Assembly (NCBI RefSeq): GCF_026343945.1
Contig: NZ_JAPKNJ010000002.1
Location: forward strand, 620,001 to 684,000
Length of the DNA stretch: 64,000 nucleotides
Direction: 5' to 3'
Source of the DNA: Kaistia algarum
GTDB lineage: Bacteria > Pseudomonadota > Alphaproteobacteria > Rhizobiales > Kaistiaceae
A model generated the notes under the pieces. It was not told the DNA's origin. It ran no database searches and saw only the letters and a list, made by a program, of their open reading frames with translations. Both the position numbers and the translations under genes were made by a program. Shown here piece by piece: positions 29,737 to 38,591 of the stretch (its first letter is position 1; each line of letters begins with the position of its first letter).

Positions 29737-30815
29737 TCGTCGGCCTTCGGATGGAGCAGCGACGCATCGCCGTAGGAATAGAAGCGATAGCCGTTCGCGA
29801 TCGCATGCGCATAGGCGGCGCGCATCGTCTCGAGGCCGGAGAAAGCGGAGACCAGCATGAACAAAGTCGAGCGAGGCAGGTGGAAATTGGTCATGAGGAG
29901 ATCAACCGCGCGGAAGCGATAGCCGGGCGTGATGAAGATGCTCGTCGGGCCGTGGAACGGGCGAATGATCCGGTCCTCGCCGGTCGCGCTCTCGAGCAGT
30001 CGGAGCGAGGTCGTGCCGACGGCGACGACGCGCCCTCCCCGCGCCCGCACGGCGTTCAGCGCATCGGCCACCGCGGCCGACACCTCGCCGCGCTCGGCGT
30101 GCATCTTATGCTCGGCCGTATCGTCCGCCTTGACCGGCAGGAACGTGCCGGCGCCGACATGCAGCGTCACGAAATGACGGGCGACGCCCATCGCATCAAG
30201 GCGGTCAAAGAGTTCCGGCGTGAAGTGCAAGCCCGCTGTCGGCGCGGCGACGGCCCCGTCCTCGCGGGCGTAGATGGTCTGGTAGTCGCGCTTGTCCTCG
30301 CCGTCCTCGGGACGCTTGGAGGCGATATAGGGCGGCAGCGGAATATGGCCGACGCTGGCGATCGCCTCGTCGAGCGCCGGTCCCGACAGGTCGAAATCGA
30401 GCACGACCTCCCCGGCTTCGCCCTTCTCAGTAACGGTCGCGGCAAGACCGGCCAGCAGGCAGGCGCGGTCCGCGCACTCGCCAAAGAGGATCCGCTCGCC
30501 TTCCGCAATCTTCTTGGCCGGCCGCACAAAGGCCCGCCAGCGGCTTCCGCTCTCGCGCATATGCAGCGTCACACCGATCCGTGCGGCGACACCGTCGCGG
30601 ACGCGCTCGCCGAAAAGCTGGGCCGGAATGACGCGGGTATCGTTGAAGACAAGGGCATCGCCCGGCCGCAGAAGGTCGGGCAGGTCGCGCACGATCCTGT
30701 CCTCAGGTGCCTCTCCCGGCCGGACGACCATGAGCCGAGCCGCATCGCGCGGCCGCGCCGGGCGAAGGGCGATGTTCTCTTCGGGAAGCTCAAAATCGAA
30801 AAGGTCGACGCGCAC
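29733..30815 (-). CDS. queA: tRNA preQ1(34) S-adenosylmethionine ribosyltransferase-isomerase
   Basis: Adds the ribosyl group of SAM to preQ1 in tRNA to make epoxyqueuosine, directly after Tgt. 360 residues from a GTG at 30815, which has AAGGA in front. Family features include the N-terminal [74 protein letters not shown] and [17 protein letters not shown]. The stop overlaps the Tgt start (ATGA), so both proteins are made from one message. Confidence 0.97.
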   Translation of the reverse strand: MRVDLFDFELPEENIALRPARPRDAARLMVVRPGEAPEDRIVRDLPDLLRPGDALVFNDTRVIPAQLFGERVRDGVAARIGVTLHMRESGSRWRAFVRPAKKIAEGERILFGECADRACLLAGLAATVTEKGEAGEVVLDFDLSGPALDEAIASVGHIPLPPYIASKRPEDGEDKRDYQTIYAREDGAVAAPTAGLHFTPELFDRLDAMGVARHFVTLHVGAGTFLPVKADDTAEHKMHAERGEVSAAVADALNAVRARGGRVVAVGTTSLRLLESATGEDRIIRPFHGPTSIFITPGYRFRAVDLLMTNFHLPRSTLFMLVSAFSGLETMRAAYAHAIANGYRFYSYGDASLLHPKADE

Positions 30816-30949
30816 GAAGTTCCTTGAGAATGATGACGCCTGCGAAGCGTCCGTTCCTAGCGGCCCTTGTCGCAGGGCTCAACAGGATCTTGAAGGAGGC
30901 GGACGCTGTCGGGCCGCCTGCCGGGTCTAAGCATTTCCCAGGTGCTGCC

Positions 30950-31699
30950 TCAGACGATTCCCATTCCACCGTCGATGATGAGTTCGCTGCCCACGATGAA
31001 GCGCGCCTCGTCGGAAGCAAGGAACACAACGGCGTTGGCGACTTCCACCGCCTGACCGAAACGCCCGGACGGAACCAGGGCAACCACCGCCTTCGCCCTC
31101 GCCTCGCTGGCTTCCTTATCGAGGCCGAGCTTGCCGTTGAGTGGTGTATCGATCGGCCCCGGACTGACGACATTCGCCCGGATGCCACGCCCGATCAGTT
31201 CGCCGGAGAGCGTGCGCGCCAGCGACACCATGCCCGCCTTCGCGGCCGAATAGATGGAAGTCGTCGGCATGCCGAGATGCGCGTTGATCGAGCCGGATAG
31301 CACCAGCGACGCCGGATTGTTGAGGAACGGCAGCAGCGCCTGAATCAGGAAATACGGCCCCTTGAGATCGACGGCGATCGAACGGTCGAAGCCGGCCTCG
31401 TCCCAATTCTCGATCGGCCGCAGATCGGCCACGCCGGCGTTCAGGAAGGCGATGTCGAGCCGGCCAAACGCCGCGCTGACCTTCGCCGCGATTTCGCGCT
31501 GCGCCCCGACATCACCAGCATCGGCCTGAATGATCGTGACACCCGGCCCCAATGTCGCGCGCGCCGCGTCGATGCCTTTCTGACTGACGCCTGTCACGGC
31601 CACGCGCGCGCCCTCCTCGACGAAGCGCTGCGCCGTAACGAGGCCGATGCCGCTCGTGCCGCCGGTGATGAGGGCGGTCTTGTCCTGAAGTCGTCCCAT
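30950..31699 (-). CDS. Short-chain dehydrogenase/reductase
   Basis: Classical NAD(P)-dependent SDR, 249 residues from ATG 31699 with AGGAG upstream. The Rossmann motif is GGTSGIG at about 13-19, then NAGVAD, a catalytic Ser in LVLSGSINAHLG, and the YSAAK Tyr-Lys pair. The C-terminal DGGMGIV is typical. The Arg/Thr pattern after strand 2 does not settle NADP or NAD preference. No linked pathway genes indicate the substrate, so only family-level annotation is justified. Confidence 0.92.
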   Translation of the reverse strand: MGRLQDKTALITGGTSGIGLVTAQRFVEEGARVAVTGVSQKGIDAARATLGPGVTIIQADAGDVGAQREIAAKVSAAFGRLDIAFLNAGVADLRPIENWDEAGFDRSIAVDLKGPYFLIQALLPFLNNPASLVLSGSINAHLGMPTTSIYSAAKAGMVSLARTLSGELIGRGIRANVVSPGPIDTPLNGKLGLDKEASEARAKAVVALVPSGRFGQAVEVANAVVFLASDEARFIVGSELIIDGGMGIV

Positions 31700-31837
31700 A
31701 CACAATGCTCCTGCTATGCTCGACGCTGCTTCGGGGCGGTTTCGCCCGACCGACGGCTCATGCGCATAGGCTGTGGCCAGAACGGCGGTCGTTGCAATCG
31801 GAACGTTTATTCGAGGTTCGGGCATCTCGATTGAGGC

Positions 31838-31858
31838 GGCAGATCATCGTGATCTGCC
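31838..31858. repeat. Perfect hairpin, 9-base stem
   Basis: GGCAGATCA (31838-31846), loop TCG, TGATCTGCC (31850-31858). It lies between the cyclophilin 3' end and the dehydrogenase start, on the same stretch as a second, longer hairpin. No T run follows on either strand. Confidence 0.6.
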
Positions 31859-31873
31859 GGTATCCTTTAAGCA

Positions 31874-31900
31874 AGATGGCCGGGACGAGCCCGGCCATCT
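31874..31900 (-). terminator. 11-base hairpin downstream of cyclophilin gene
   Basis: AGATGGCCGGG (31874-31884), loop ACGAG, CCCGGCCATCT (31890-31900), a perfect stem. On the minus strand it lies 37 bases after the stop at 31937 and is followed by TTGCTTAAAGG, not a proper U run. It may end or stabilise the transcript of the coaD-cyclophilin set. Confidence 0.5.
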
Positions 31901-31936
31901 CGGAATCACGAACGGCAAGCGCCGCTCTTGCCGACC

Positions 31937-32410
31937 TTACGCTACGTCGGCGGCGACCTTTGCCGAGATGATCTTGTCGGGATCCTTCACCGGCTCGCCG
32001 CGCTTGATCTTGTCAATGTTCTCCATTCCCTCGATGACCTGACCCCAGACGGTGTACTGGCCGTTGAGGAAGCTGGCATCGCCGAAGCAGATGAAGAACT
32101 GGCTGTCGCCGGAGTTCGGGTCCTGGGCGCGGGCCATCGAAGCCGTGCCGCGGCGATGCGGCTCGCGGTTGAACTCGGCCTTCAGCTTCTTGCCGGAGCC
32201 GCCCATGCCCGTACCGGTCGGATCGCCGGTCTGCGCCATGAAGCCGTCGATGACGCGGTGGAAGACGACGCCGTCGTAAAAGCCCTCGCGAGCCAGTTCC
32301 TTGATCCGCGCGACGTGACCCGGCGCGAGATCGGGCCGAAGCTCGATCACCGCCGTGCCCTTGGTCGTCTCTAGGATGAGCGTGTTCTCCGGGTCCTTGA
32401 TATCGGCCAC
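31937..32410 (-). CDS. Cytoplasmic cyclophilin-type peptidyl-prolyl isomerase
   Basis: 157-residue PpiB-like cyclophilin catalysing cis-trans isomerisation at proline. GTG start at 32410 with AAGGAGA in front; no signal peptide. Active-site region: VVFHRVIDGFMAQTGDPTGTG with the catalytic Arg, then SQFFICFGDASFLNGQYTVWGQV. It is a tandem paralogue of the exported cyclophilin immediately upstream, sharing most motifs including DKIKRGEP near the end. The pair probably serves cytoplasm and periplasm respectively. Confidence 0.94.
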   Translation of the reverse strand: MADIKDPENTLILETTKGTAVIELRPDLAPGHVARIKELAREGFYDGVVFHRVIDGFMAQTGDPTGTGMGGSGKKLKAEFNREPHRRGTASMARAQDPNSGDSQFFICFGDASFLNGQYTVWGQVIEGMENIDKIKRGEPVKDPDKIISAKVAADVA

Positions 32411-32476
32411 GGTATTCTCCTTTTCGATTGTATCGTTTGTGCCGGCAGATGCCGGCAGCGGCTGGTTGGGGTCGGC

Positions 32477-33022
32477 CTATTTGGCGTCGGCGGCGAGCTG
32501 CATCTTGATGATCTTGTCGGGGTCCGACGGCGGCTCGCCGCGCTTGATCTTGTCGACATATTCCATGCCGCTCACGACCTCGCCCCAGACCGTGTACTGG
32601 CCGTCCAGGAAGCCGCCATCGGCGAACATGATGAAGAACTGCGAATTGGCGGAATCGGGGTCGGAAGCGCGCGCCATGCCGAGCGTGCCGCGATCAAAAT
32701 GCGCCTTGGAAAACTCCGCGGCGATATCCGGCTCGTTGGAGCCGCCAGCGCCAGTACCGGTTGGGTCGCCCGTCTGCGCCATGAAGCCATCGATGACGCG
32801 GTGGAAAACGAGGCCGTTATAGAAGCCCTCGCGCGTCAGCTTCTTGATCTGCGCCACGTGCTTGGGTGCGAGATCGGGACGCAGCTTGATGACGACGCGG
32901 CCGTCCTTCAGGTCGAGATAGATCGTATTCTCGGGATCGAGCTTCTCGTTCGCCGCTTGAACCGGCGCGGCGACGAAGAGGAAGGCGGCGAGCGCCGCCA
33001 TCAGACCAAGGATTCGAGTCAA
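32477..33022 (-). CDS. Exported cyclophilin-type peptidyl-prolyl isomerase
   Basis: 181-residue cyclophilin with an N-terminal signal peptide (MTRILGLMAALAAFLFVAAPVQA) that places it in the periplasm. The start is a TTG at 33022 with GGAG six bases upstream. The catalytic core has LVFHRVIDGFMAQTGDPTGTG and SQFFIMFADGGFLDGQYTVWGEV. It follows coaD by 43 bases and precedes its cytoplasmic paralogue by 66, so the three are likely one operon. Confidence 0.93.
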   Translation of the reverse strand: MTRILGLMAALAAFLFVAAPVQAANEKLDPENTIYLDLKDGRVVIKLRPDLAPKHVAQIKKLTREGFYNGLVFHRVIDGFMAQTGDPTGTGAGGSNEPDIAAEFSKAHFDRGTLGMARASDPDSANSQFFIMFADGGFLDGQYTVWGEVVSGMEYVDKIKRGEPPSDPDKIIKMQLAADAK

Positions 33023-33065
33023 GGAAATCTCCGGATGGATGGCTGGCCGCCCAGTCGCGGCGGCA

Positions 33066-33560
33066 TCAGGAAGCGAATTTTTGTGTCAGCTTTCGGGCGA
33101 CCGTCGGCGGAACGAAAAGCGAGACGTCGCCGCCTAGCTTCGCGATCTGCCGAACCAGCGTCGCCGTGATCGGCCGCGTCTCGGGCGAGGCCGGCAGAAA
33201 GACGGTGCGGATCGAGGGCTCAAGCCGGCCATTCATGCCGGCGAGCTGCATCTCATAGTCGAAATCCGTCCCATCGCGCAGGCCTCGCACGATCGTTCCC
33301 GCGCCATGCTTGCGCGCCGCATCGACCGTCAGCCCCTCGAAGGCGACGATCTCTATCCGCTCCGCATCGCCGGCCACCTCTCCTACAACCTCACGGATCA
33401 TCGCCACACGTTCCTCAAAGGTGAACAGCGGCGTCTTGCCAGGATGGACGCCGATCGCCACGATGACATGGTCGGCAAGCGCCAAGGCAAAACGGATCAT
33501 TTCGATGTGGCCGTTGGTGAGCGGGTCGAAGGATCCGGGGAAGAAGGCCGTGCGAGTCAT
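33066..33560 (-). CDS. coaD: Pantetheine-phosphate adenylyltransferase
   Basis: Transfers AMP from ATP to 4'-phosphopantetheine to form dephospho-CoA, the fourth step of CoA synthesis. 164 residues, the usual length, starting at ATG 33560. The nucleotidyl-transferase motif is [17 protein letters not shown] near the N-terminus; [35 protein letters not shown] and the C-terminal [17 protein letters not shown] are all family landmarks. It leads the two cyclophilin genes. Confidence 0.97.
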   Translation of the reverse strand: MTRTAFFPGSFDPLTNGHIEMIRFALALADHVIVAIGVHPGKTPLFTFEERVAMIREVVGEVAGDAERIEIVAFEGLTVDAARKHGAGTIVRGLRDGTDFDYEMQLAGMNGRLEPSIRTVFLPASPETRPITATLVRQIAKLGGDVSLFVPPTVARKLTQKFAS

Positions 33561-33747
33561 GCGGGATGGATGCGCCGTATCGCGAAAGTGTTACCGGAGT
33601 TGATGCGGGGCGAAGGTGGAACCATCTGGCAAGAGAGGCATTGATTAACCACCTGTACAATGAACGAACGACGCGTTGTGAAGTCGTTCATAGTCGCTAA
33701 CGCAGTTTGTGTCCAAGTTCAATCCGAACAAGACACGGAGTTCGGCC

Positions 33748-33975
33748 ATGACCACGTGGTTCCACACAGCCATCCTCGCGACATCGATCGCAGCAACGGT
33801 TGCCGTCGGATTGGCGAGCGCCGCAGCCTATAATGACGGCCGTTATCCGATCGCCAAGAAGAGCGACCGGTTGATCGCGGTAGCCGATCGCAGCGGCTCG
33901 CCGGAAGTCACGATCGAGAAGCGTTCCGACGGCAAGTCCATTCTCATTCGCGTACCAGCTCCAGTCATCGAATAG
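33748..33975 (+). CDS. Small exported protein of unknown function
   Basis: 75 residues from ATG 33748, with GGAG seven bases upstream; a GTG at 33709 is less likely. A signal peptide (TTWFHTAILATSIAATVAVGLASA) is followed by about 48 polar residues with no Cys: YNDGRYPIAKKSDRL, then a predicted beta-strand pair IEKRSDGKSILIRVPAP. It should be periplasmic. The upstream region has GGAAC-N16-CATT (33618-33642), one base off the EcfG stress-promoter pattern GGAAC-N16-CGTT, which is only suggestive. No family recognised. Confidence 0.7.
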   Translation: MTTWFHTAILATSIAATVAVGLASAAAYNDGRYPIAKKSDRLIAVADRSGSPEVTIEKRSDGKSILIRVPAPVIE

Positions 33976-34089
33976 GCCGAGGCCCCCACCCCAAAGCCTT
34001 AGTGCACGAACGATCAGTACCTAGACCTTCGACTTCAGTCCTGAAATTCCCTGACCACAAGACAAGACCTCCCACCCCAAAACCTTTGA

Positions 34090-34117
34090 AGCGCCGGCCA
34101 TTCGCCGGCGCTTTTTC
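34090..34117 (+). terminator. Intrinsic terminator between small gene and gyrA
   Basis: AGCGCCGGC (34090-34098), loop CATTC, GCCGGCGCT (34104-34112), then TTTTC. The stem is perfect over nine bases. It ends plus-strand transcription; read from the other side it follows the gyrA stop and is trailed by TTCAAAGGTTTT, so it may work weakly both ways. The 115 bases between the small gene and this hairpin hold two copies of CCCACCCCAAA. Confidence 0.75.
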
Positions 34118-34152
34118 TTTGGCTTTGGAGCCGCACACGCCTCACGCGCGGA

Positions 34153-36903
34153 TCAGGCCTCGCCTTCCGTTTCCGCCTCGGTCTCGGCCTCGCTAAGGCG
34201 GTCGACAGAGACGACCTTCTCGTCGTCATTGGTGTTGAAGACGATGACGCCCTGCGAGCCGCGGCCGACGATGCGTATCGGCTTGTCGCCCCCGACGGGC
34301 ATGCGGATCGTCTGGCCGCTATCGGTTACCAGCATGATCTGGTCGCTGTCTTCGACCGGGAACGAAGCCACGAGCCGCCCATTGCGCTCGTTGACGGCCA
34401 TGGCGACGATGCCCTTGCCACCACGATTGGTGATCCGATACTCGAAGGACGAGGTCCGCTTGCCATAGCCGTTCTCGGAGATGGTCAACACGAACTGCTC
34501 GGCAGCGCTCATCTCGGCATAGCGGGCCGACGCAAGTTCCCCGCTCGTCGCTTCCTCGACGTCGGCTTCGGGCGCCGTCTCCTCGCCATCGGCCTCGCCA
34601 CGCACGGCGCGGCTCATCTTCAGATAGGCGGAGCGCTCATCGCCCAGCGCATCGAAGTGATGCAGGATGGCCATCGAGATGATCTGGTCGCCCTCGGAGA
34701 GCTGTATGCCCCGCACGCCCGTTGAATCCCGGCCCTTGAACACGCGGACATCCGTCACGGCGAAGCGTATGCACTGTCCTGCCGCGGTGGTGAGCAGCAC
34801 GTCGTCATGTTCCGAGCAGAGCTGGACGTCGACGATCGCGTCGCCCTCCTCGTCGAACTTCATCGCAATCTTGCCGTTGCGGTTGACCTGGACGAAATCC
34901 GACAGCTTGTTGCGACGAACCGTGCCGCGCGTCGTCGCGAACATGACGTCGAGCGTATCCCAGCTGTCCTCGTCTTCCGGCAAGGGCAGGATCGAGGTGA
35001 TCCGCTCGCCTTCCTGGAGCGGCAGCAGATTGTTCAGGAACTTGCCGCGGGCCTGCGGTGCGGCCAGAGGCAGCCGCCAGACCTTCATCTTGTAGGCGAT
35101 GCCGCGCGAGGAGAAGAAGACGACCGGCGTGTGGGTATTCGTGACGAAGAGGCGTGTGACGAAATCCTCGTCCTTCGTCGCCATGCCCGCCCTGCCCTTG
35201 CCGCCGCGGTGCTGCGCCCGGTAAGTCGCGAGGGGGACGCGCTTGATGTAGCCCTCATGACTGACGGTGACGACCATGTCCTCGCGCTGGATCAGGTCCT
35301 CATCCTCGAAATCGGCTCCGCCGTCGAGAATCTCCGTCTTGCGGGGCGTGGCGAATTCGTCGCGCACCGCGACGAGCTCATCATGGATGATTCCGACGAT
35401 ACGGGCGCGCGAGCGCAGGATCTCCAGATAGTCGGCGATCTCGAGACCCAGCTTGCTCAGTTCGTCAGCGATTTCCTCTCGCCCGAGGGCGGTCAGGCGC
35501 TGCAGCCGCAGATCGAGAATGGCGCGCGCCTGCGTGTCGGAGAGCTGATAAGTGCCGTCCGCCGCCAGTTTGTGGCGCGGATCGTCGATCAGGGCGACGA
35601 GCGGCGCGATGTCGACCGCCGGCCAATGGCGTTCCATCAACTGCTCGCGGGCGGTTCCCGGATCCGGCGCATGACGGATCAGGTAGATGACCTCGTCAAT
35701 ATTGGCGACGGCAATGCCGAGGCCGACCAGGACGTGGGCGCGATCGCGAGCCTTGTTGAGCAGGAAGCGCGTGCGCCGCGCTACCACTTCCTCACGGAAA
35801 TTGACGAAGGCCTGGATCAGATCCTTCAGGTTCATGAGCTGCGGGCGGCCGCCCGTCAGCGCCACCATGTTGACGCCGAATGACGTCTGCAGCGGCGAGA
35901 ACCGGTAGACCTGATTGAGCACCACGTCGGCAACGGCGTCGCGCTTCAGTTCGATCACGACGCGCATGCCCTGGCGGTCGCTCTCGTCGCGGATGTCGGA
36001 GATGCCTTCGATGCGCTTGTCGCGCACGAGCTCGGCGATCTTCTCGATCATCGTCGCCTTGTTCACCTGATACGGAATCTCGGTGATGACGAGTGCTTCA
36101 CGTTCCTTGCGGATCGTCTCGACGGCCACGCGGCCGCGCATCAGGACCGAGCCGCGACCTTCCGAATAGGCCGAGCGAATGCCGCTCCGACCGAGAATCA
36201 GGCCGCCGGTCGGGAAATCCGGCCCCGGCACAATTTCCATCAGATCTTCGATCGAAATCGCGGGATCGTTCAGATAGGCAATGCAGGCGTCGATCACCTC
36301 GCCGAGATTGTGCGAGGGAATATTGGTCGCCATGCCGACAGCGATGCCGCCCGCACCGTTGACCAGAAGGTTGGGGAACCGGGCCGGCAGGACGACGGGC
36401 TCGCGCTCGGAACCGTCGTAATTGTCCTGGAAGTCGACCGTGTCCTTGTCGATATCGTCCAGCAGCGAACGCGAGGACTTGGCAAGGCGCACCTCGGTGT
36501 ACCGCATCGCGGCAGGGCTATCGCCGTCGACCGACCCGAAATTGCCCTGGCCATCGACCAGCATGACGCGCATGGAGAATTCCTGCGCCATGCGGACGAG
36601 GGCAAAATAGACCGACTGGTCACCATGCGGATGGTACTTACCGATCACGTCGCCGACGATGCGGGCGGACTTGCGATAAGGTTTGTTCCAGTCGTAGCCC
36701 TGCTCGTTCATCGAATGCAGGATACGGCGATGCACAGGCTTCAAGCCGTCGCGCGCATCGGGTAGTGCGCGGCTCACGATCACGCTCATCGCATAATCGA
36801 GATAGCTGCGCTTCATCTCGTCGGTGATCGAGATGCCTTCAAACTCGGATGGCCGGCCGTCACCCTTGTCATCGGGGCGAGGCGGCTCGTTGGTATCGGA
36901 CAA
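34153..36903 (-). CDS. gyrA: DNA gyrase subunit A
   Basis: Breakage-rejoining subunit of gyrase, 916 residues. The start is a TTG at 36903; no ATG is available before the conserved [22 protein letters not shown]. The catalytic Tyr is Y135 (AMRYTEVRL). The C-terminal beta-pinwheel begins near 525 with the GyrA box as HRGGKG. An acidic insertion (about residues 750-790, [20 protein letters not shown]) sits between blades. In the quinolone pocket, positions equal to E. coli S83 and D87 are Q96 and F100 ([17 protein letters not shown]). Confidence 0.98.
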   Translation of the reverse strand: MSDTNEPPRPDDKGDGRPSEFEGISITDEMKRSYLDYAMSVIVSRALPDARDGLKPVHRRILHSMNEQGYDWNKPYRKSARIVGDVIGKYHPHGDQSVYFALVRMAQEFSMRVMLVDGQGNFGSVDGDSPAAMRYTEVRLAKSSRSLLDDIDKDTVDFQDNYDGSEREPVVLPARFPNLLVNGAGGIAVGMATNIPSHNLGEVIDACIAYLNDPAISIEDLMEIVPGPDFPTGGLILGRSGIRSAYSEGRGSVLMRGRVAVETIRKEREALVITEIPYQVNKATMIEKIAELVRDKRIEGISDIRDESDRQGMRVVIELKRDAVADVVLNQVYRFSPLQTSFGVNMVALTGGRPQLMNLKDLIQAFVNFREEVVARRTRFLLNKARDRAHVLVGLGIAVANIDEVIYLIRHAPDPGTAREQLMERHWPAVDIAPLVALIDDPRHKLAADGTYQLSDTQARAILDLRLQRLTALGREEIADELSKLGLEIADYLEILRSRARIVGIIHDELVAVRDEFATPRKTEILDGGADFEDEDLIQREDMVVTVSHEGYIKRVPLATYRAQHRGGKGRAGMATKDEDFVTRLFVTNTHTPVVFFSSRGIAYKMKVWRLPLAAPQARGKFLNNLLPLQEGERITSILPLPEDEDSWDTLDVMFATTRGTVRRNKLSDFVQVNRNGKIAMKFDEEGDAIVDVQLCSEHDDVLLTTAAGQCIRFAVTDVRVFKGRDSTGVRGIQLSEGDQIISMAILHHFDALGDERSAYLKMSRAVRGEADGEETAPEADVEEATSGELASARYAEMSAAEQFVLTISENGYGKRTSSFEYRITNRGGKGIVAMAVNERNGRLVASFPVEDSDQIMLVTDSGQTIRMPVGGDKPIRIVGRGSQGVIVFNTNDDEKVVSVDRLSEAETEAETEGEA

Positions 36904-37166
36904 GGGATGTTCCGGAATCAGTTTCTCTTCACGCCATCATAGGCACCGCATTGCGGCGGTTCAAGGAAACCAGACGACGCAGGGCCGATAAGCCCGCGAA
37001 CCTTTCCCGCGCCATGCCGCCGCAGCGGTGAAAACTTCGATCCCCCGTGCTTGCCTGCCACTAGCTGACATGCAAAATGGCGCCCCAACGTCGATCTCGT
37101 TCGCGTCCGAGGTTCCCGCGCGTTCTGGACGGGCAGCAGATTCGATATCATTCCGGCGCGGCGTCG

Positions 37167-38591
37167 ATGCTCTTTTCATCTCCCGAATTCATATTTCTGT
37201 TTCTGCCGGTCGTTGTCGCCGTTACCTATCTGATCGGAGTCTATTCCGATTTCGGCGCCAAGCTCTTCCTCATCGTCGCTTCGGCCTACTTCTATACGGT
37301 CTCGGGTCTCACGGACGTCATCGTCCTGGCGCTGTCGCTGCTCGCCAATTTTGCCTTGGCGCGCGCGATCGAGCGCGGCCGTTATGCCCGACTGTTTCTG
37401 GCCGCAGGCATCCTCTTCGATGTCGCCGTGCTGGGTTATTTCAAATATTTCAATTTCATAACCGACACGATCAACACGACCTTCGGGCGCGAGATCGCGC
37501 ATGGCGAGTTCCGCCACCTGCCGCTCGCCATCAGCTTCTTCACCTTTCAGCAGATCGCGTTCCTAATCGACGTCAAACGCCGCAACATCGAACGTCCGAA
37601 CCTCCTCAACTACATATTCTTCCTGTTCTTCTTCCCCCATCTGATCGCCGGACCGATCACGAGCTACCTGCCGATCAGCCGGCAGATCGAACTGAAGCGC
37701 GTTTTCACGCCGCGCGTGCGCAACATCTGCTTCGGCTGCGCCCTGTTCGCGATCGGCCTGGCGAAGAAGGTGCTCATCGCCGATCCGCTCGGCAACTATG
37801 TCCGACCATTCTTCGCGATGCAGTCGGAACTCGGCATCGGCACATCCTGGCTCGCCGCCTTCGCCTATTCGTTCCAGATCTACTTCGACTTTTCCGGCTA
37901 CAGCGACATGGCGATCGGCCTTGGTATGCTTTTCAACATCCGCCTGCCACTGAACTTCGCCTCGCCCTACAAGTCGCATTCGATCCAGGAGTTCTGGCGG
38001 CGCTGGCATATCACGCTGTCCAACTGGCTGCGCGACTACGTGTACATCTCTCTCGGCGGGAACCGGCGCGGTGGCGCACGGACCTATCTGAATCTCGTGG
38101 CCACCATGTTGATCGGCGGCATCTGGCACGGCGCCGGATGGGGGTTCGTCCTGTGGGGGCTGATGCACGGCCTCGCGCTGGCGGCCAATCGCTGGTATTC
38201 GCGCTCCAGCCTGCCACGCCTGCCGGCATCCTTCGCCTGGCCCCTCACCTTCCTGTTCGTGACCGTCACCTGGGTGCTCTTTCGCTCGGCGAACCTCAGC
38301 GACGCCGGCGTGCACCTTTCGGCGATGGTCGATTTGCCGAGCCTCGCCACCGACAGCTTCCGGCCGTTTCTGGATCGGGCAGCCTTCAACCGCATGATGG
38401 CACTAGTCGTCTTTGCCGGCGTCCTCGCCTTCCTCGCCCCGACGGCAACGATGATCGCCGGCGCAACGATCTCGCCGGACCGCAAGATCGCGCTGCGCGC
38501 CGCGATCCTCGCCGGTATCCTCTTCGGCATGGCGCTCGTAACCTTCACCGGCGGAACGTCGACGAATGACTTCATCTATTTCCGCTTCTGA
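37167..38591 (+). CDS. MBOAT-family O-acyltransferase (AlgI-like)
   Basis: Polytopic membrane enzyme, 474 residues from ATG 37167, that passes acyl (usually acetyl) groups across the membrane to a glycan or other periplasmic target. The start region MLFSSPEFIFLFLPVVV is conserved in AlgI/PatA/DltB-like proteins. Key motifs are HLIAGPITSY, YFDFSGYSDMAIGLG, QEFWRRWHITLSNWLRDYVYI and GGIWHGAGWGFVLWGLMHG with the catalytic His. The next gene starts inside its 3' end and encodes an SGNH-like protein, as in alginate- and peptidoglycan-acetylation pairs. The acceptor is unknown. Confidence 0.93.
   Translation: MLFSSPEFIFLFLPVVVAVTYLIGVYSDFGAKLFLIVASAYFYTVSGLTDVIVLALSLLANFALARAIERGRYARLFLAAGILFDVAVLGYFKYFNFITDTINTTFGREIAHGEFRHLPLAISFFTFQQIAFLIDVKRRNIERPNLLNYIFFLFFFPHLIAGPITSYLPISRQIELKRVFTPRVRNICFGCALFAIGLAKKVLIADPLGNYVRPFFAMQSELGIGTSWLAAFAYSFQIYFDFSGYSDMAIGLGMLFNIRLPLNFASPYKSHSIQEFWRRWHITLSNWLRDYVYISLGGNRRGGARTYLNLVATMLIGGIWHGAGWGFVLWGLMHGLALAANRWYSRSSLPRLPASFAWPLTFLFVTVTWVLFRSANLSDAGVHLSAMVDLPSLATDSFRPFLDRAAFNRMMALVVFAGVLAFLAPTATMIAGATISPDRKIALRAAILAGILFGMALVTFTGGTSTNDFIYFRF

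Noticed and set aside
33618..33642. GGAAC-N16-CATT as an EcfG stress promoter
   Set aside because: The -10 part differs from CGTT at one of four positions, and single near-matches occur by chance; kept only as a remark.
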